From Telluria sp042683405 (GTDB lineage: Bacteria > Pseudomonadota > Gammaproteobacteria > Burkholderiales > Burkholderiaceae_D): a DNA stretch of 64,000 bases. Position numbers and translations under genes: made by a program. This document shows positions 50,831 through 60,726 of this stretch, one piece after another. Below the pieces are notes generated by a model. It was given only the letters and a program-made list of their open reading frames with translations, did no database searches and was not told where the DNA came from. Numbering within the stretch: position 1 is the first letter of the stretch; each line of letters opens with the position of its first letter. The stretch is taken from contig NZ_JBHUJS010000003.1 of NCBI RefSeq assembly GCF_042683405.1, positions 310,001-374,000 on the forward strand. The letters run 5' to 3'.

Positions 50831-52546
50831 TTACTCGGCGAATTGGAGGCGGTAGAGGCGAGCGTAGGTGCCGCCGCGCGCCAGCAGTTCGTCGTGCGTG
50901 CCGGTCTCGATGACGCGGCCCTGGTCGACGACGACGATGCAGTCGGCCCGCTCGACAGTGGAGAGGCGGTGGGCGATGACGAGCGTGGTGCGGCCGGCCA
51001 TGAGGCCGTCCAGCGCGGCCTGGACCGCGCGCTCGGATTCGTTGTCGAGCGCGGAGGTGGCCTCGTCCAGGATCAGGATCGGGGCGTCCTTGTAGATGGC
51101 GCGCGCGATCGCTACGCGCTGGCGCTGGCCGCCCGACAGGCGCATGCCGTTCTCGCCAATGTGGGTGGCGACGCCATCGGGCAGGTTGGCGACGACGTCC
51201 GACAGGTGGGCGGCCTCGATCGCGCCGCGCAGGCGCGCTTCGTCGATCCGCTCGGCGCCGTAGGCGATGTTGGCGGCCAGCGTGTCGTCGAACAGGACGA
51301 CGTTCTGGCTGACCATCGCCAGCTGCCCGCGCAGGCTGCCCAGCTTGATGTCGTCGTACGGCACGCCATCGAGCAGCAGGCGGCCCGAGGTCGGGGAATA
51401 GAATCGCGTGACGAGGTTGACGAAGGTGGATTTGCCGCCGCCCGATGCGCCAACCAGGGCGACGGTCTTCCCGGCCGGGATGTCCAGCGTGACGTCCTGC
51501 AGCGCGAGCGGGTTGTCGTCGTTGTAGCGGAACGAGACGTTCTCCAGCCGCACGTTGCCCGCCGCGCGGCCAAGGTCGACGGTGCCGGTATCCGCTTCGG
51601 CGGGTGCGTCGACCATGTCGAACACGGTTTCGGCGGCGGCAAGGCCGCGCTGGATCGGGCCGTTCACTTCGACCAGCGCTTTCAGGGGCGCGAGCAGCAT
51701 CAGCATCTGGGTGATGAAGTTGGTGAATTCGCCCACGGTCATGTTCGATTTGATGGCCAGGACGATGATCACCGATACCGCCATCGCCGTGGCGATCTGG
51801 GTGATCGGCACGGTGGCCGCGGCGGCGACCGTCATGCGCTGGGAGAACGCGCGCAGCGCGGTGCTGCGCTCCTCGAAGCGGCGCCGCTCGTAGTCGCGCC
51901 CGGAGAATACGCGGATGACCTGGTGGCCGCGCGCCGCTTCGTCTACGACCTGGGTCATCTCGGCGGTGACGCGCTGGGTGTCGCGGTTCAGGCGGCGCAG
52001 GCGCTTGGTGGTGGTGCGCACGATGACGGCGGTCAGCGGGACCACCACCAGCGCGATCAGGGTCAGCTTCCAGTTGATGAGCATGAGGCCAATCAGCAGG
52101 CCGATTACGACCAGCACGTCGCGCACGACGGCGAGGAAGACGGAGTTGATCATGTCGACCACCTGGCGCACGTCGCCGATGACGGTGTTGATGATCTTGC
52201 CGGCCGAGTCCTTGTAGAAGCGCGCGACCGGCAGCGACAGGACGCTCTCGAACGCCTTGCGCCGGATGTCGTTGAGCACGCGGCTCATGACCCAGTTGTT
52301 GAGGTAGGCGGTGGAGAAGGTACACAGGCCGCGCAGCAGGAAGATGCCGAGCAGGACGCCCGGCACCAGCCACAGGTTGAAGTCGGCCTGCCCCTTGAAG
52401 CCGTGGTCGAGCAGCAGCTGGAGCGCCCATCCGAGCATCGGCTGGGTGGCGGCGGTGCCGGCCATCGCGACCAGCGACAGCAGCGCGCGGCCGCGGTACG
52501 GGGCGACGAATCCAAGCAGCCGCTTGACGATGACACTAGATTTCAT
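50831..52546 (-). CDS. msbA: Lipid A export ATP-binding/permease MsbA
   Basis: This 571-residue ABC half-transporter flips lipid A-core across the inner membrane. Six membrane helices precede the ATPase, which has Walker A GASGGGKST, signature RLSGGQRQRVAIARA and Walker B ILILDEATSALD. The length and the QPMLGWALQLLLDHGF start fit MsbA, although general multidrug half-transporters look similar. Its ATG lies within the last codons of the O-antigen ligase-like gene (11-base overlap), which supports an envelope lipid role. Confidence 0.88.
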   Translation of the reverse strand: MKSSVIVKRLLGFVAPYRGRALLSLVAMAGTAATQPMLGWALQLLLDHGFKGQADFNLWLVPGVLLGIFLLRGLCTFSTAYLNNWVMSRVLNDIRRKAFESVLSLPVARFYKDSAGKIINTVIGDVRQVVDMINSVFLAVVRDVLVVIGLLIGLMLINWKLTLIALVVVPLTAVIVRTTTKRLRRLNRDTQRVTAEMTQVVDEAARGHQVIRVFSGRDYERRRFEERSTALRAFSQRMTVAAAATVPITQIATAMAVSVIIVLAIKSNMTVGEFTNFITQMLMLLAPLKALVEVNGPIQRGLAAAETVFDMVDAPAEADTGTVDLGRAAGNVRLENVSFRYNDDNPLALQDVTLDIPAGKTVALVGASGGGKSTFVNLVTRFYSPTSGRLLLDGVPYDDIKLGSLRGQLAMVSQNVVLFDDTLAANIAYGAERIDEARLRGAIEAAHLSDVVANLPDGVATHIGENGMRLSGGQRQRVAIARAIYKDAPILILDEATSALDNESERAVQAALDGLMAGRTTLVIAHRLSTVERADCIVVVDQGRVIETGTHDELLARGGTYARLYRLQFAE

Positions 52547-53783
52547 CGTGGTCTTTCGAGTTGAGGCTGAAGCCCATTAGCAGGAATATCATGAGTGAAT
52601 AGAACAGGCTACCACCGACGGACCAGAAGATCACTTCGGTCAGGCCGAAACTGGCGTAGCTGGTGACGACGACAAGGCCCGCGAGCGCGAGCGCAAAACG
52701 CTGGCGGTTGCTGCGATACGAGGCGCGCAGCTGGCGCGCAAAGAAGACCAGCGGTGCGAGCAGGATCGTGAGCCAGACCAGCAGGCCGGTCACGCCGGTG
52801 GTGGCCATCACCTGCAGGGCGTCGTTCTGCAGGTGCGGCAGCGGGACGATGGCCGGGTCGACCCGCCCTTCCCCGGCCAGCGTGGCGATGCGCTCGCGCG
52901 TGGCGTCGACTTGACGGCCGAACCAGGGGCGTTCGCCGATCATGATGGTGGCGGCCTTCCACAGCTCCAGCCGGGTGCCGACCCGGGTGTTGATTTCGCC
53001 GCCGGCGCGGTATTCGCGCACGTCGAACAGGCCCTCTTCGATCCGCGCGCGCACGCCCGTCTCGGGCACCAGGTAGGCTCCGGCCAGCATCAGCACGGCC
53101 GCCGAGGTGAGCGCGATGACGAGGCGGTTGCGTACCAAAACGCTGTAGCGCAGGAAGACGCACACGGCCACGGCCAGCGCGACCCAGCCGCCGCGCGTCC
53201 CGGTCAGCAGCGAGCCGGCCACGCCGGCAACCGCGCCGATGACCAGCACGGCGGCGTGCCGCCTGCTGCGCAGCTCGGTCGCTGCGGCGATGGCGACCAG
53301 CGCCAGCGCCAGCGACAGGTCGCCGAAGGTGATGGGATTGAGCTGGCCGCCCGGACGGTCCATGCCCAGTTCGAGCCGCTGGTAGGCGACATAGGCGGCG
53401 CCCGCCACCGCACCGGCGGAGACGCCTGCCAGGAAGATGCGGTGGCTGGGCCGGACGGCCAGCACCACGAGCATCGCACTGAAGCAGGCGAACATGCGCA
53501 GCGGATTCTCGACGTCGGACAGCTCACGCCCGTCCAGCACGAACAGCGCAAGGTTGTAGAGGAACCAGGCGCCAAACGCGAGCACGACCCAGCGCACCTG
53601 CGGCCACGCCTGCACGAAGGCGTCGCGGGCGGGACGCCACCACGCCAGCGCGGCGAGCAGAAAGGGGAAGCTGGCAATGCTGACGCCACTCTTGAGGATC
53701 AGGCTGAGGAAGGGGAACAGGAAGACCAGGAATCCGGCGATAAGCTGTTTCGCGTCCGATTTTTGTATCGCTTTATTGTCCAT
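52536..53783 (-). CDS. O-antigen ligase (WaaL/Wzy-C) family protein
   Basis: This 415-residue inner-membrane protein has about 12 helices and the Wzy_C pattern: SLLTGTRGGWVALAVA, then a large periplasmic loop with ELWKAATIMIGERPWFGRQV and the catalytic-type HLQNDALQVMATTGVTGLL. Such proteins join O-antigen to the lipid A core, or polymerise glycans. It leads msbA in a two-gene operon, which favours a role in lipopolysaccharide. The acceptor and donor are not known. Confidence 0.85.
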   Translation of the reverse strand: MDNKAIQKSDAKQLIAGFLVFLFPFLSLILKSGVSIASFPFLLAALAWWRPARDAFVQAWPQVRWVVLAFGAWFLYNLALFVLDGRELSDVENPLRMFACFSAMLVVLAVRPSHRIFLAGVSAGAVAGAAYVAYQRLELGMDRPGGQLNPITFGDLSLALALVAIAAATELRSRRHAAVLVIGAVAGVAGSLLTGTRGGWVALAVAVCVFLRYSVLVRNRLVIALTSAAVLMLAGAYLVPETGVRARIEEGLFDVREYRAGGEINTRVGTRLELWKAATIMIGERPWFGRQVDATRERIATLAGEGRVDPAIVPLPHLQNDALQVMATTGVTGLLVWLTILLAPLVFFARQLRASYRSNRQRFALALAGLVVVTSYASFGLTEVIFWSVGGSLFYSLMIFLLMGFSLNSKDHDEI

Positions 53784-53840
53784 TCATTCTTATGTGGGAT
53801 ATTCTTGCAGCCCTGAGCAATCGAACGCAATTGGAAGGCC

Positions 53841-54659
53841 ATGCTGCAACCCTCGATCATTTCTCTCGTGGTGACGACTTACAACCGCCCGGACGCGCTG
53901 GCGGCCGTGATTGAGGCGTGCTTCGCCCAGGACGACCAGAACTTCGAAATCATTATCGCTGATGACGGCTCCACTGCCAACACGCGGGAAACCATCGACC
54001 GCCTGCGCGAACGCTCGCCGGTGCCCCTGCTGCATGTCTGGCAGCCGGACGAAGGCTTCCGCGCGGCGATGGCGCGCAACCGCGGCACGCTGGCCGCAAG
54101 CGGCCAGTACATCGTGTTCCTGGACGGCGACTGCATTCCGCAGCGCGACTTCGTCAGCCGCCACCGCGCGCTGGCCCGCCCGGGCTATCTGGTCTCCGGC
54201 AGCCGCGTGCTGCTGTCGCAGGAGTTCACGCAGCGCGTACTGGCCGAGCACATCGACATGCAGGGCCTGGGCGCCGCCGAGCTGCTGCGCCTGCGTTCGA
54301 AGGGCCATATCAACAAGGTGCTTCAGCTGCTCGCCAAGTGGCCGGACAAGGGCCGCGAGAGCCGCCGCTTTACCTGGCGCCGCATCAAGAGCTGCAACCT
54401 GGCGGTATGGCGCTCGGACCTGGACATGGTCAACGGCTTCGACGAGAGCTTCACCGGCTGGGGTCACGAAGACTCCGACCTGGTCGTACGGCTGTTCAAC
54501 GCCGGCGTGATGCGCAAGGATGGCGCGTTCGCGACCGAGGTGTTCCACCTGTGGCACCGGGAAGCCAAGCGCGACCTGGAATCGAGCAACCGCAAGGTGG
54601 TGCTGGAGCGCGCCGAAAACGGCACCATCGTCGCCACCCAGGGGCTGGCGCAGCACTGA
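53841..54659 (+). CDS. Family 2 glycosyltransferase
   Basis: This 272-residue cytoplasmic or membrane-associated enzyme has the GT-A fold start SLVVTTYNRPDALAAVIEAC, the nucleotide-sugar site IIADDGS and the metal motif DGD at residues 95-97 (VFLDGDCIP). The catalytic region is GWGHEDSDLVVRLFNAG, typical of the galactosyltransferase-like GT2 branch used for lipopolysaccharide core or surface glycans. It is divergent from the ligase gene and converges on the GT9 gene with 15 bases between stops. Confidence 0.9.
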   Translation: MLQPSIISLVVTTYNRPDALAAVIEACFAQDDQNFEIIIADDGSTANTRETIDRLRERSPVPLLHVWQPDEGFRAAMARNRGTLAASGQYIVFLDGDCIPQRDFVSRHRALARPGYLVSGSRVLLSQEFTQRVLAEHIDMQGLGAAELLRLRSKGHINKVLQLLAKWPDKGRESRRFTWRRIKSCNLAVWRSDLDMVNGFDESFTGWGHEDSDLVVRLFNAGVMRKDGAFATEVFHLWHREAKRDLESSNRKVVLERAENGTIVATQGLAQH

Positions 54660-54674
54660 CCTTCCCGTCGCGGG

Positions 54675-55670
54675 TTATGCCGGGATGGATGCGACGGCAG
54701 GTGCGGCCGCTTCCGCCGGCCGGCGCCGCAACGCGGCCGCCTGCGCCACCACTTCATCGACGCAGAAGCCCTGGATCGTGCGCGGACACTGCGACAGCAC
54801 GACAGCGCTGGCGCAGCCGCGCGGTCCCCACTGCACCGGCTTGATGCCGTTGTTCTGGTAGATCCCGACCACCGGCGTGCGGAACGACGATGCGATGTGG
54901 ATCACCGCGGTATCCGGGCTCACCACCACGTCGGCCCGCTCGCACAGCCGGAACAGCTGGTGCAGGTTGCCTTCGCAGTTCATGACCTGCCCGGTCCCGC
55001 TCTCTTCCACCACGGCGAATGCGGTCGCAGCGGTGGCGTCGGTGCACATCAGGCACAGCACCGCCTCAGGCGCGGCAGCCTGCAGGCCGCGCAGCAGCGC
55101 GACGGCATCGGCGCGCGCGACGTTGCGTTCGGCATCGGCCGCGAACAGGTTGATGACGATGAGCTCCTGGCCCGGCGGGAACTGGGCGTCGACCTGCTCG
55201 CTGCGCGCGGCGATGCGCACGTCGTAAGCCAGCTCGCTTTGCTCGACGATCACGCCGGCCTGACCCAGCGCTTCGCCGCAGGCTTCGATCTTGTGCACGA
55301 CGCCGGCGCGGTTGAATTCGTGCAGGTCGATCACGCGGCCGGGCCGCGCGAGCCACAGCAGCGCGCGGTTCTTTTCGCTGCGCATGCGCTGCCAGGTGAC
55401 GATCACGTCATAGCGTTCGCGCCGCAGGGCGAGGCCGGTACGGATGGCTTCTCCCCAGCCGCGCCCCAGCTTCCACAAGCGCGCGACGCGGCTGTCGTGC
55501 TCCCAGAATGCCGCGGTGATGCCGGCCACGGTGGCGTGGATTTCGCAGCCTGGATTGTGGCGCGCCAGGCCGGCGACGAAGGCGGTGTTGACGATCGCGT
55601 CGCCCAGCTTGCCGTCATGGGAAAAGAACAGCACCTTGCGCGGCGCGCACTGGCGCGCGTCAGTACTCAA
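54675..55670 (-). CDS. Family 9 glycosyltransferase (heptosyltransferase-like)
   Basis: This 331-residue enzyme has the GT9 start VLFFSHDGKLGDAIVNTAFV, where the Asp acts on the donor, and the late donor site VVSPDTAVIHIASSFRTPVVGIY. Such enzymes add heptose to the inner core of lipopolysaccharide. I chose TTG at 55670 as start: AGGAGG lies 6 bases upstream, inside the end of dnaE, giving an 11-base overlap. An internal GTG 12 codons later lacks such a site. The gene is thus translated in step with dnaE. Confidence 0.85.
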   Translation of the reverse strand: MSTDARQCAPRKVLFFSHDGKLGDAIVNTAFVAGLARHNPGCEIHATVAGITAAFWEHDSRVARLWKLGRGWGEAIRTGLALRRERYDVIVTWQRMRSEKNRALLWLARPGRVIDLHEFNRAGVVHKIEACGEALGQAGVIVEQSELAYDVRIAARSEQVDAQFPPGQELIVINLFAADAERNVARADAVALLRGLQAAAPEAVLCLMCTDATAATAFAVVEESGTGQVMNCEGNLHQLFRLCERADVVVSPDTAVIHIASSFRTPVVGIYQNNGIKPVQWGPRGCASAVVLSQCPRTIQGFCVDEVVAQAAALRRRPAEAAAPAVASIPA

Positions 55671-58600
55671 CCGCGACCTCCTTCGCCCCCAGCACCTGCT
55701 CGAGCGAGAGCTTGAGCGCATCGGACGGCGCCACGCGCCATTCGTCGCCCAGCTGGATCATGCAGTCCACGCCCTGCGGCTGCCAGCGCAGCGCCAGCGG
55801 CATGCCGTCTTCCAGGCGGTGCGGCTGCAGCACTTCGGCCAGCTTTGCCGACGGCACCGCGGCCGGCAGCAGCATGCCCAGGCGGTGGCCGTAGTGGATG
55901 CGTGCCGATGCCAGGTCGAACACCTTTTCGGCCGTGATGCGCAGGCCGCCGTTGAAGCGGTCTTCCGACACCTTGCCCACCACCGCGAGGAACTCGTCCT
56001 CCTTGAAGATATTCTTCTGCGCTTCCAGGATCTCGCTGTAGATGGTCACCTCGACCACGGCGGTCTTGTCGTCCAGCGTGACGATCAGGATCTTGCCGCG
56101 CTGGGTCATCTGGGTGCGCAGGCCGCTGATCACGCCGCCCAGCATGCGCGGCTCGCGCGACGGCTCCAGGTCGCCCAGCTTGGTCTTCATGAAGCGGCGC
56201 ACTTCGGCCGAATACGTGTCGAACATGTGGCCGGACAGGTAGAAGCCCAGCGCGATCTTTTCTTCCGCCAGCTTCTGCTTGTCGGTCCACGGCGTGACCT
56301 TGACGTACTCCGGTGGCGCCACGAGGTCGGAATCGTCGCCGCCGAACAGGCTGACCTGATTGGCTTCCGCCGCCGCCTGGTCCGCGCATTCGATCGCGAA
56401 GGCGACCGACGCCAGCAGCACCGCGCGGTCGACCTTGAAGCAGTCCATCGCGCCGGCGCGGATCAGCGATTCGATGGTGCGGCGGTTGATCTGCTTGCGG
56501 TCGACCCGCTTGCAGAAGTCGAACAGGTCCTTGAACGGGCCGCCTTCGTTCCGCGCGGCGACGATCGCTTCGATCGCGCCCTGGCCGGAACCCTTGACCG
56601 CGCCCAGTCCGTAGCGGATGTTCGATACCTGCTTGCCGGTGACCGATTTCGGCGGGCCTTCAGGGGTGAAGCGGAACTGCGACTCGTTGATGTCCGGCGG
56701 GAGCATCGTCAGCCTGCACACGTCGATCGCGTCTTCGACCAGGATCTTGATCTTGTCCGTGTCTTCCATGGCCAGCGACATGTTGGCTGCCATGAACGCG
56801 GCGGTGTGGTGCACCTTGAGGTAGGCCGTGTGATACGACAGCAGCGCGTACGCCGCCGCGTGCGACTTGTTGAAGCCGTAGCCCGCGAACTTCTCCATCA
56901 GGTCGAAGATCTCGTCCGCCTTTTCGGTCGACAGCCCGCGCTCGCCCGCGCCCTTTCGGAAGATCTCGCGGTGCTCGGCCATCTCTTCGGCCTTCTTCTT
57001 GCCCATCGCGCGGCGCAGCATGTCCGCGCCACCCAGCGAGTAGCCGCCGATGATCTGCGCCATCTGCATCACCTGCTCCTGGTAGACCATGATGCCGTAG
57101 GTCTCGGACAGGATGCCCTCGGTGCGCGGGTCCGGGTAATCGAACTTCTCGCCGTGCTTTCGTTTGCAGAAGTCCGGAATCAGGTCCATCGGGCCCGGAC
57201 GGTACAGCGCCACCAGCGCGATGATGTCCTCGAAGCGGTCGGGACGCGCATCCTTCAGCATGCCCTGCATGCCGCGCGATTCAAGCTGGAAGATCGCGAC
57301 CGTCTTGGCCTTGGTCAGCAGCTCGTACGAGCCTCGGTCGGTCAGCGGCAGCGTCTCGAGGTTAAAGTCCTTGTCGGCCGGGTCGAGCGCGCGGATGTAG
57401 TTGACCGCGCGGTCGAGGATGGTCAGCGTAGTCAGGCCCAGGAAGTCGAACTTGACCAGGCCGACTGCCTCCACGTCGTCCTTGTCGTACTGCGACACCA
57501 CGCCCGCGTCGCCGCCCTGCGTGTACAGCGGGCAGAAATCGGTCAGCTTGCCCGGGGCGATCAGGACGCCGCCGGCGTGCATGCCGATGTTACGGGTGAT
57601 GCCTTCCACTTGCTGCGCCAGGTCGAGCAGCTGCTTGACCTCTTCTTCGTTTTCCAGGCGCTCCTTGAGCAGCGGTTCTTCTTCGATCGCTTCGGCGATC
57701 GAGACCGGCTTGCCCGGCTTGAACGGGATCAGCTTGGAGATGCCGTCGCAGAAGTTGTAGCCGAAGTCCAGCACGCGGCCGACGTCGCGGATCGCGCCTT
57801 TCGCGGCCATGGTGCCGAAGGTGGCGATCTGCGAGACCGCGTCGCGGCCGTACAGGTCCTTTACGTGCTGGATCACCAGTTCGCGCTTTTCCTGGCAGAA
57901 GTCGATGTCGAAGTCGGGCATCGAAACACGCTCGGGGTTCAGGAATCGTTCGAACAGCAGGTTGTAGCGCAGCGGGTCCAGGTCCGTGATCAGCAGGCAG
58001 TACGCGACCAGCGAGCCCGCACCGGAACCGCGGCCAGGGCCGATCGGAACGCCGTTGTCCTTGCCCCACTGGATGAACTCCGCAACGATCAGGAAGTAGC
58101 CCGGGAACTTCATCTTGTTGATCGTGTCGGTCTCGAACTTGAGGCGCTCCTCGTAGCGGGGGCGCGCCTCCTCGCGCTTGACCGGATCGGGGTACAGCTG
58201 CAGCAGGCGCTTTTCCAGTCCCTTCTGCGATTCGGAGACCAGGAATTCCTCGATCGTCATGCCCGGCGGGGTCGGGAAGTTCGGCAGCTGCGGCTTGCCC
58301 AGCGTGAGCACCACGTTGCAGCGCTTCGCGATCTCGACCGAATTTTGCAGCGCGCCGGGCAGGTCGGCGAACAGCTCGGCCATCTCGGCCTGCGACTTGA
58401 AGCACATCTCCTGGTTGAAGCGCTTGACGCGCTTGGCGTTGGCGAGCATCTCGCCTTCCGCGATACAGGTGCGCGCCTCGTGCGCAATGAATTCGTCCGG
58501 GCTGATGAACTGCACCGGATGCGTCGCCACCACCGGCAAGCCAAGGCGCGCGGCCAGCGCCACCGAATGGCGCACCTGCTGCTCCTGGTTCGGCTGGCCG

Positions 58601-59205
58601 GCACGCTGGATTTCGATGTAGAAGTGGCCCGGGAAGATGCGCGACCAGCGCGCGGCGGCTTTCTCGGCCTTGTCGATGTCGCCGTTCTCGATGGCCTGGC
58701 CGATGTCGCCGAAGTGCGCGCCCGACAGCACGATCAGCGCGTTGGCCTGGTCCTGCTCCGGATGCAGCGTGGAGACGGAGGTGGCCAGCGCTTCCAGCCA
58801 TTCGACGCGGATCTCGGCGCGGCCCTTGTACTGGTTGGTCAGCCACGCCTTGGACAGCAGCTCGCACAGCTGCAGGTAACCGGTGTGGTTCTTGGCGAGG
58901 ATCAGCAGGCGGAACGGCTTTTCGCGGTTGTCGTCGTTGGTGATCCACGCGTCCACGCCGACCACGGGCTTGATGCCCTTGCCGCGCGCGGCCTTGTAGA
59001 AGCGCACCATGCAGAACAGGTTGGCCAGGTCGGTGACGGCCAGCGCGGCCTGCCTGTCCTTGACGGCGGCGGCGACCAGGTCGTCGATGCGTACCAGGCC
59101 GTCGACGATCGAATACTCAGAGTGCACGCGCAGGTGCACGAAGGATGGACCGGCCGGCTTGCCCGATGCGGCTTGCGGTTCACTGACGATATCGACTACT
59201 TCCAT
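55660..59205 (-). CDS. dnaE: DNA polymerase III alpha subunit
   Basis: This 1181-residue replicative polymerase has an N-terminal PHP domain (FVHLRVHSEYSIVDG), the catalytic acidic triplet in PDFDIDF (D431, D433, D435) and GPGRGSGAGSLVAYC. It also has the tandem helix-hairpin-helix region and an OB-fold domain near residue 1000. The length is close to E. coli DnaE. ATG at 59205 fits the start of the family. It overlaps the downstream GT9 gene by 11 bases. Confidence 0.98.
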   Translation of the reverse strand: MEVVDIVSEPQAASGKPAGPSFVHLRVHSEYSIVDGLVRIDDLVAAAVKDRQAALAVTDLANLFCMVRFYKAARGKGIKPVVGVDAWITNDDNREKPFRLLILAKNHTGYLQLCELLSKAWLTNQYKGRAEIRVEWLEALATSVSTLHPEQDQANALIVLSGAHFGDIGQAIENGDIDKAEKAAARWSRIFPGHFYIEIQRAGQPNQEQQVRHSVALAARLGLPVVATHPVQFISPDEFIAHEARTCIAEGEMLANAKRVKRFNQEMCFKSQAEMAELFADLPGALQNSVEIAKRCNVVLTLGKPQLPNFPTPPGMTIEEFLVSESQKGLEKRLLQLYPDPVKREEARPRYEERLKFETDTINKMKFPGYFLIVAEFIQWGKDNGVPIGPGRGSGAGSLVAYCLLITDLDPLRYNLLFERFLNPERVSMPDFDIDFCQEKRELVIQHVKDLYGRDAVSQIATFGTMAAKGAIRDVGRVLDFGYNFCDGISKLIPFKPGKPVSIAEAIEEEPLLKERLENEEEVKQLLDLAQQVEGITRNIGMHAGGVLIAPGKLTDFCPLYTQGGDAGVVSQYDKDDVEAVGLVKFDFLGLTTLTILDRAVNYIRALDPADKDFNLETLPLTDRGSYELLTKAKTVAIFQLESRGMQGMLKDARPDRFEDIIALVALYRPGPMDLIPDFCKRKHGEKFDYPDPRTEGILSETYGIMVYQEQVMQMAQIIGGYSLGGADMLRRAMGKKKAEEMAEHREIFRKGAGERGLSTEKADEIFDLMEKFAGYGFNKSHAAAYALLSYHTAYLKVHHTAAFMAANMSLAMEDTDKIKILVEDAIDVCRLTMLPPDINESQFRFTPEGPPKSVTGKQVSNIRYGLGAVKGSGQGAIEAIVAARNEGGPFKDLFDFCKRVDRKQINRRTIESLIRAGAMDCFKVDRAVLLASVAFAIECADQAAAEANQVSLFGGDDSDLVAPPEYVKVTPWTDKQKLAEEKIALGFYLSGHMFDTYSAEVRRFMKTKLGDLEPSREPRMLGGVISGLRTQMTQRGKILIVTLDDKTAVVEVTIYSEILEAQKNIFKEDEFLAVVGKVSEDRFNGGLRITAEKVFDLASARIHYGHRLGMLLPAAVPSAKLAEVLQPHRLEDGMPLALRWQPQGVDCMIQLGDEWRVAPSDALKLSLEQVLGAKEVAVEY

Positions 59206-59378
59206 GACTGCCCTGGTTCGCTAGCTGTGCAAAGGTGTATTTTACAGTGAGCGGCGGCCCCAAAGGCAGGCCTTTGCGCGCCTGCCGCGTGCATTTTTTT
59301 CCATCCCGGCGCGGGCAATCCGAACAAGATTTGCAACCTGGGCCGTGGATGCAAATAAGTCACGGCGGCCTGTTGTAT

Positions 59379-60545
59379 TCACGATAATGTTGATCGCCTT
59401 TGGGCGCTCTTCTGCCTCCCAGACGGCACCTGGCCTACGACGGATCCTGCAGGCCTCTCCGGCGCTTTGTCAGCGCCGTAGGAGCGGCGCATGCGCAGGA
59501 ACGGCTCCTCGATCACGTGGTAGCTAAGGGTGGCGACCGCCCAGCATCCGCCATACGCGGCGGCCAGCATGATGCCGGCGTCGGCATAGGCGTTCCCGGT
59601 CAGCGTCACATGCGCCAGCTGCTGGAACAGCACGTGCAGCACCGCCATGTGCAGCAGGTAGAACGAGAAGCTGATTTTGCCGCCGTGGACCAGCACCTGA
59701 TCGATCCAGCGCGGCAGGCGCAGGTCGAGCGAGACCCAGCCCACGATCACCAGCGCCCACCCGGCGCTTTCCAGCGTCGGCCAGATGATCCAGAAGGCCG
59801 AACGCGACGCCGGGTCGAATGGCGCGTAACCCGCCTGCATGGCGCTGTTGGCAACCGCCAGCAGCAGCGCCAGCGGCGCCAGCACCGGCGCCACGCGGCG
59901 CAGCGCATCGCCCCCGCGCGCCAGCAGCAGCGCCGCGCCCATCCCGACCAGGAACTGGTCGAAGCGTCCCACGAAGGTGGAGAAGAACATCAGCGTGCTC
60001 TTCTCGTTCACCGTGTAGGCGGCGACCTTAAAGAACAGCATCAGCAGCATCAGGCCACCCAGGTAAGCCAGGCCGCGCTCGAGCGCGAAGCGGGCGATGA
60101 ACGGGAAGACCAGGTAGAAGGTGAATTCGAGCGAAATGGTCCACGCCGCGCCCGTGATGACGGTGTCGGACGTGGGCGAGAACCCCAGGTTGGATGCGAG
60201 CAGGTACAGGATGTCCTGCGGTTCGAAGCTGTCGCGCGAGATCGAGGTCGCCAGCAGGAACACGGCCAAAAACAGCGGGAAGATGCGCAGGAAGCGGTTG
60301 CGCACGAACTCGCGGTAGTCGATCTCCTGCTTGTGCAGCGCGATCTGCATGAACAGGAAGCCGGACAGCGTAAAGAACAGGCCAACCCCGGTATGCCCTT
60401 CGGTGACGATGCCCCACCAGGCGCTGTCCAGCCCCATGCCAAGCACGCGCAGCTGCAGGTGGAAGTGGTACAGGAAGACGATGGTCGCTGCGAGCCAGCG
60501 CAGCTGGTCGAGACGTGGGTTGTACGGGATGTTCAGCGATTTCAT
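59379..60545 (-). CDS. Acyltransferase family 3 membrane protein
   Basis: This 388-residue inner-membrane protein has about ten helices. The acyltransferase 3 opening is clear (NPRLDQLRWLAATIVFLYHF, with the catalytic-type His), then FFTLSGFLFMQIA and RNRFLRIFPLFLAVF. Members O-acetylate surface sugars, peptidoglycan or antibiotics. ATG at 60545 with AAGG upstream is preferred; a longer frame would extend into the promoter of trhO. The tail after about residue 355 is polar and low in structure. It follows dnaE on the same strand after a gap of 173 bases. Confidence 0.88.
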   Translation of the reverse strand: MKSLNIPYNPRLDQLRWLAATIVFLYHFHLQLRVLGMGLDSAWWGIVTEGHTGVGLFFTLSGFLFMQIALHKQEIDYREFVRNRFLRIFPLFLAVFLLATSISRDSFEPQDILYLLASNLGFSPTSDTVITGAAWTISLEFTFYLVFPFIARFALERGLAYLGGLMLLMLFFKVAAYTVNEKSTLMFFSTFVGRFDQFLVGMGAALLLARGGDALRRVAPVLAPLALLLAVANSAMQAGYAPFDPASRSAFWIIWPTLESAGWALVIVGWVSLDLRLPRWIDQVLVHGGKISFSFYLLHMAVLHVLFQQLAHVTLTGNAYADAGIMLAAAYGGCWAVATLSYHVIEEPFLRMRRSYGADKAPERPAGSVVGQVPSGRQKSAQRRSTLS

Positions 60546-60655
60546 TCGGTTCGCCTTGTTGTAATAGTGCGCATATTGTACAGGCGGGAATGTTTTAAAA
60601 GGCGCGCACGCTACCGTACCGGGTGATCGCGCCTGGCCGGGCACGCCCCCCATGA

Positions 60656-60697
60656 CGCCCTGCCTATATTTTCATCAGGGCGCCGCTGGCTTATAAT
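60656..60697 (+). promoter_or_regulatory. Promoter of trhO with overlapping inverted repeat
   Basis: TTTTCA at 60669-60674, 17 bases, then TATAAT at 60692-60697 make a strong sigma-70 promoter 30 bases before the ATG. CGCCCTG and CAGGGCG (60656-60662 and 60676-60682) flank the -35 box as a 7-base inverted repeat, a possible operator. Confidence 0.7.
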
Positions 60698-60726
60698 GGA
60701 GGGTATTCCACAGTTTTAGCCATACC

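Noticed and set aside
55444..59250. A 1268-codon plus-strand frame opposite dnaE
   Set aside because: It is a shadow of dnaE with no ribosome site or recognisable sequence.
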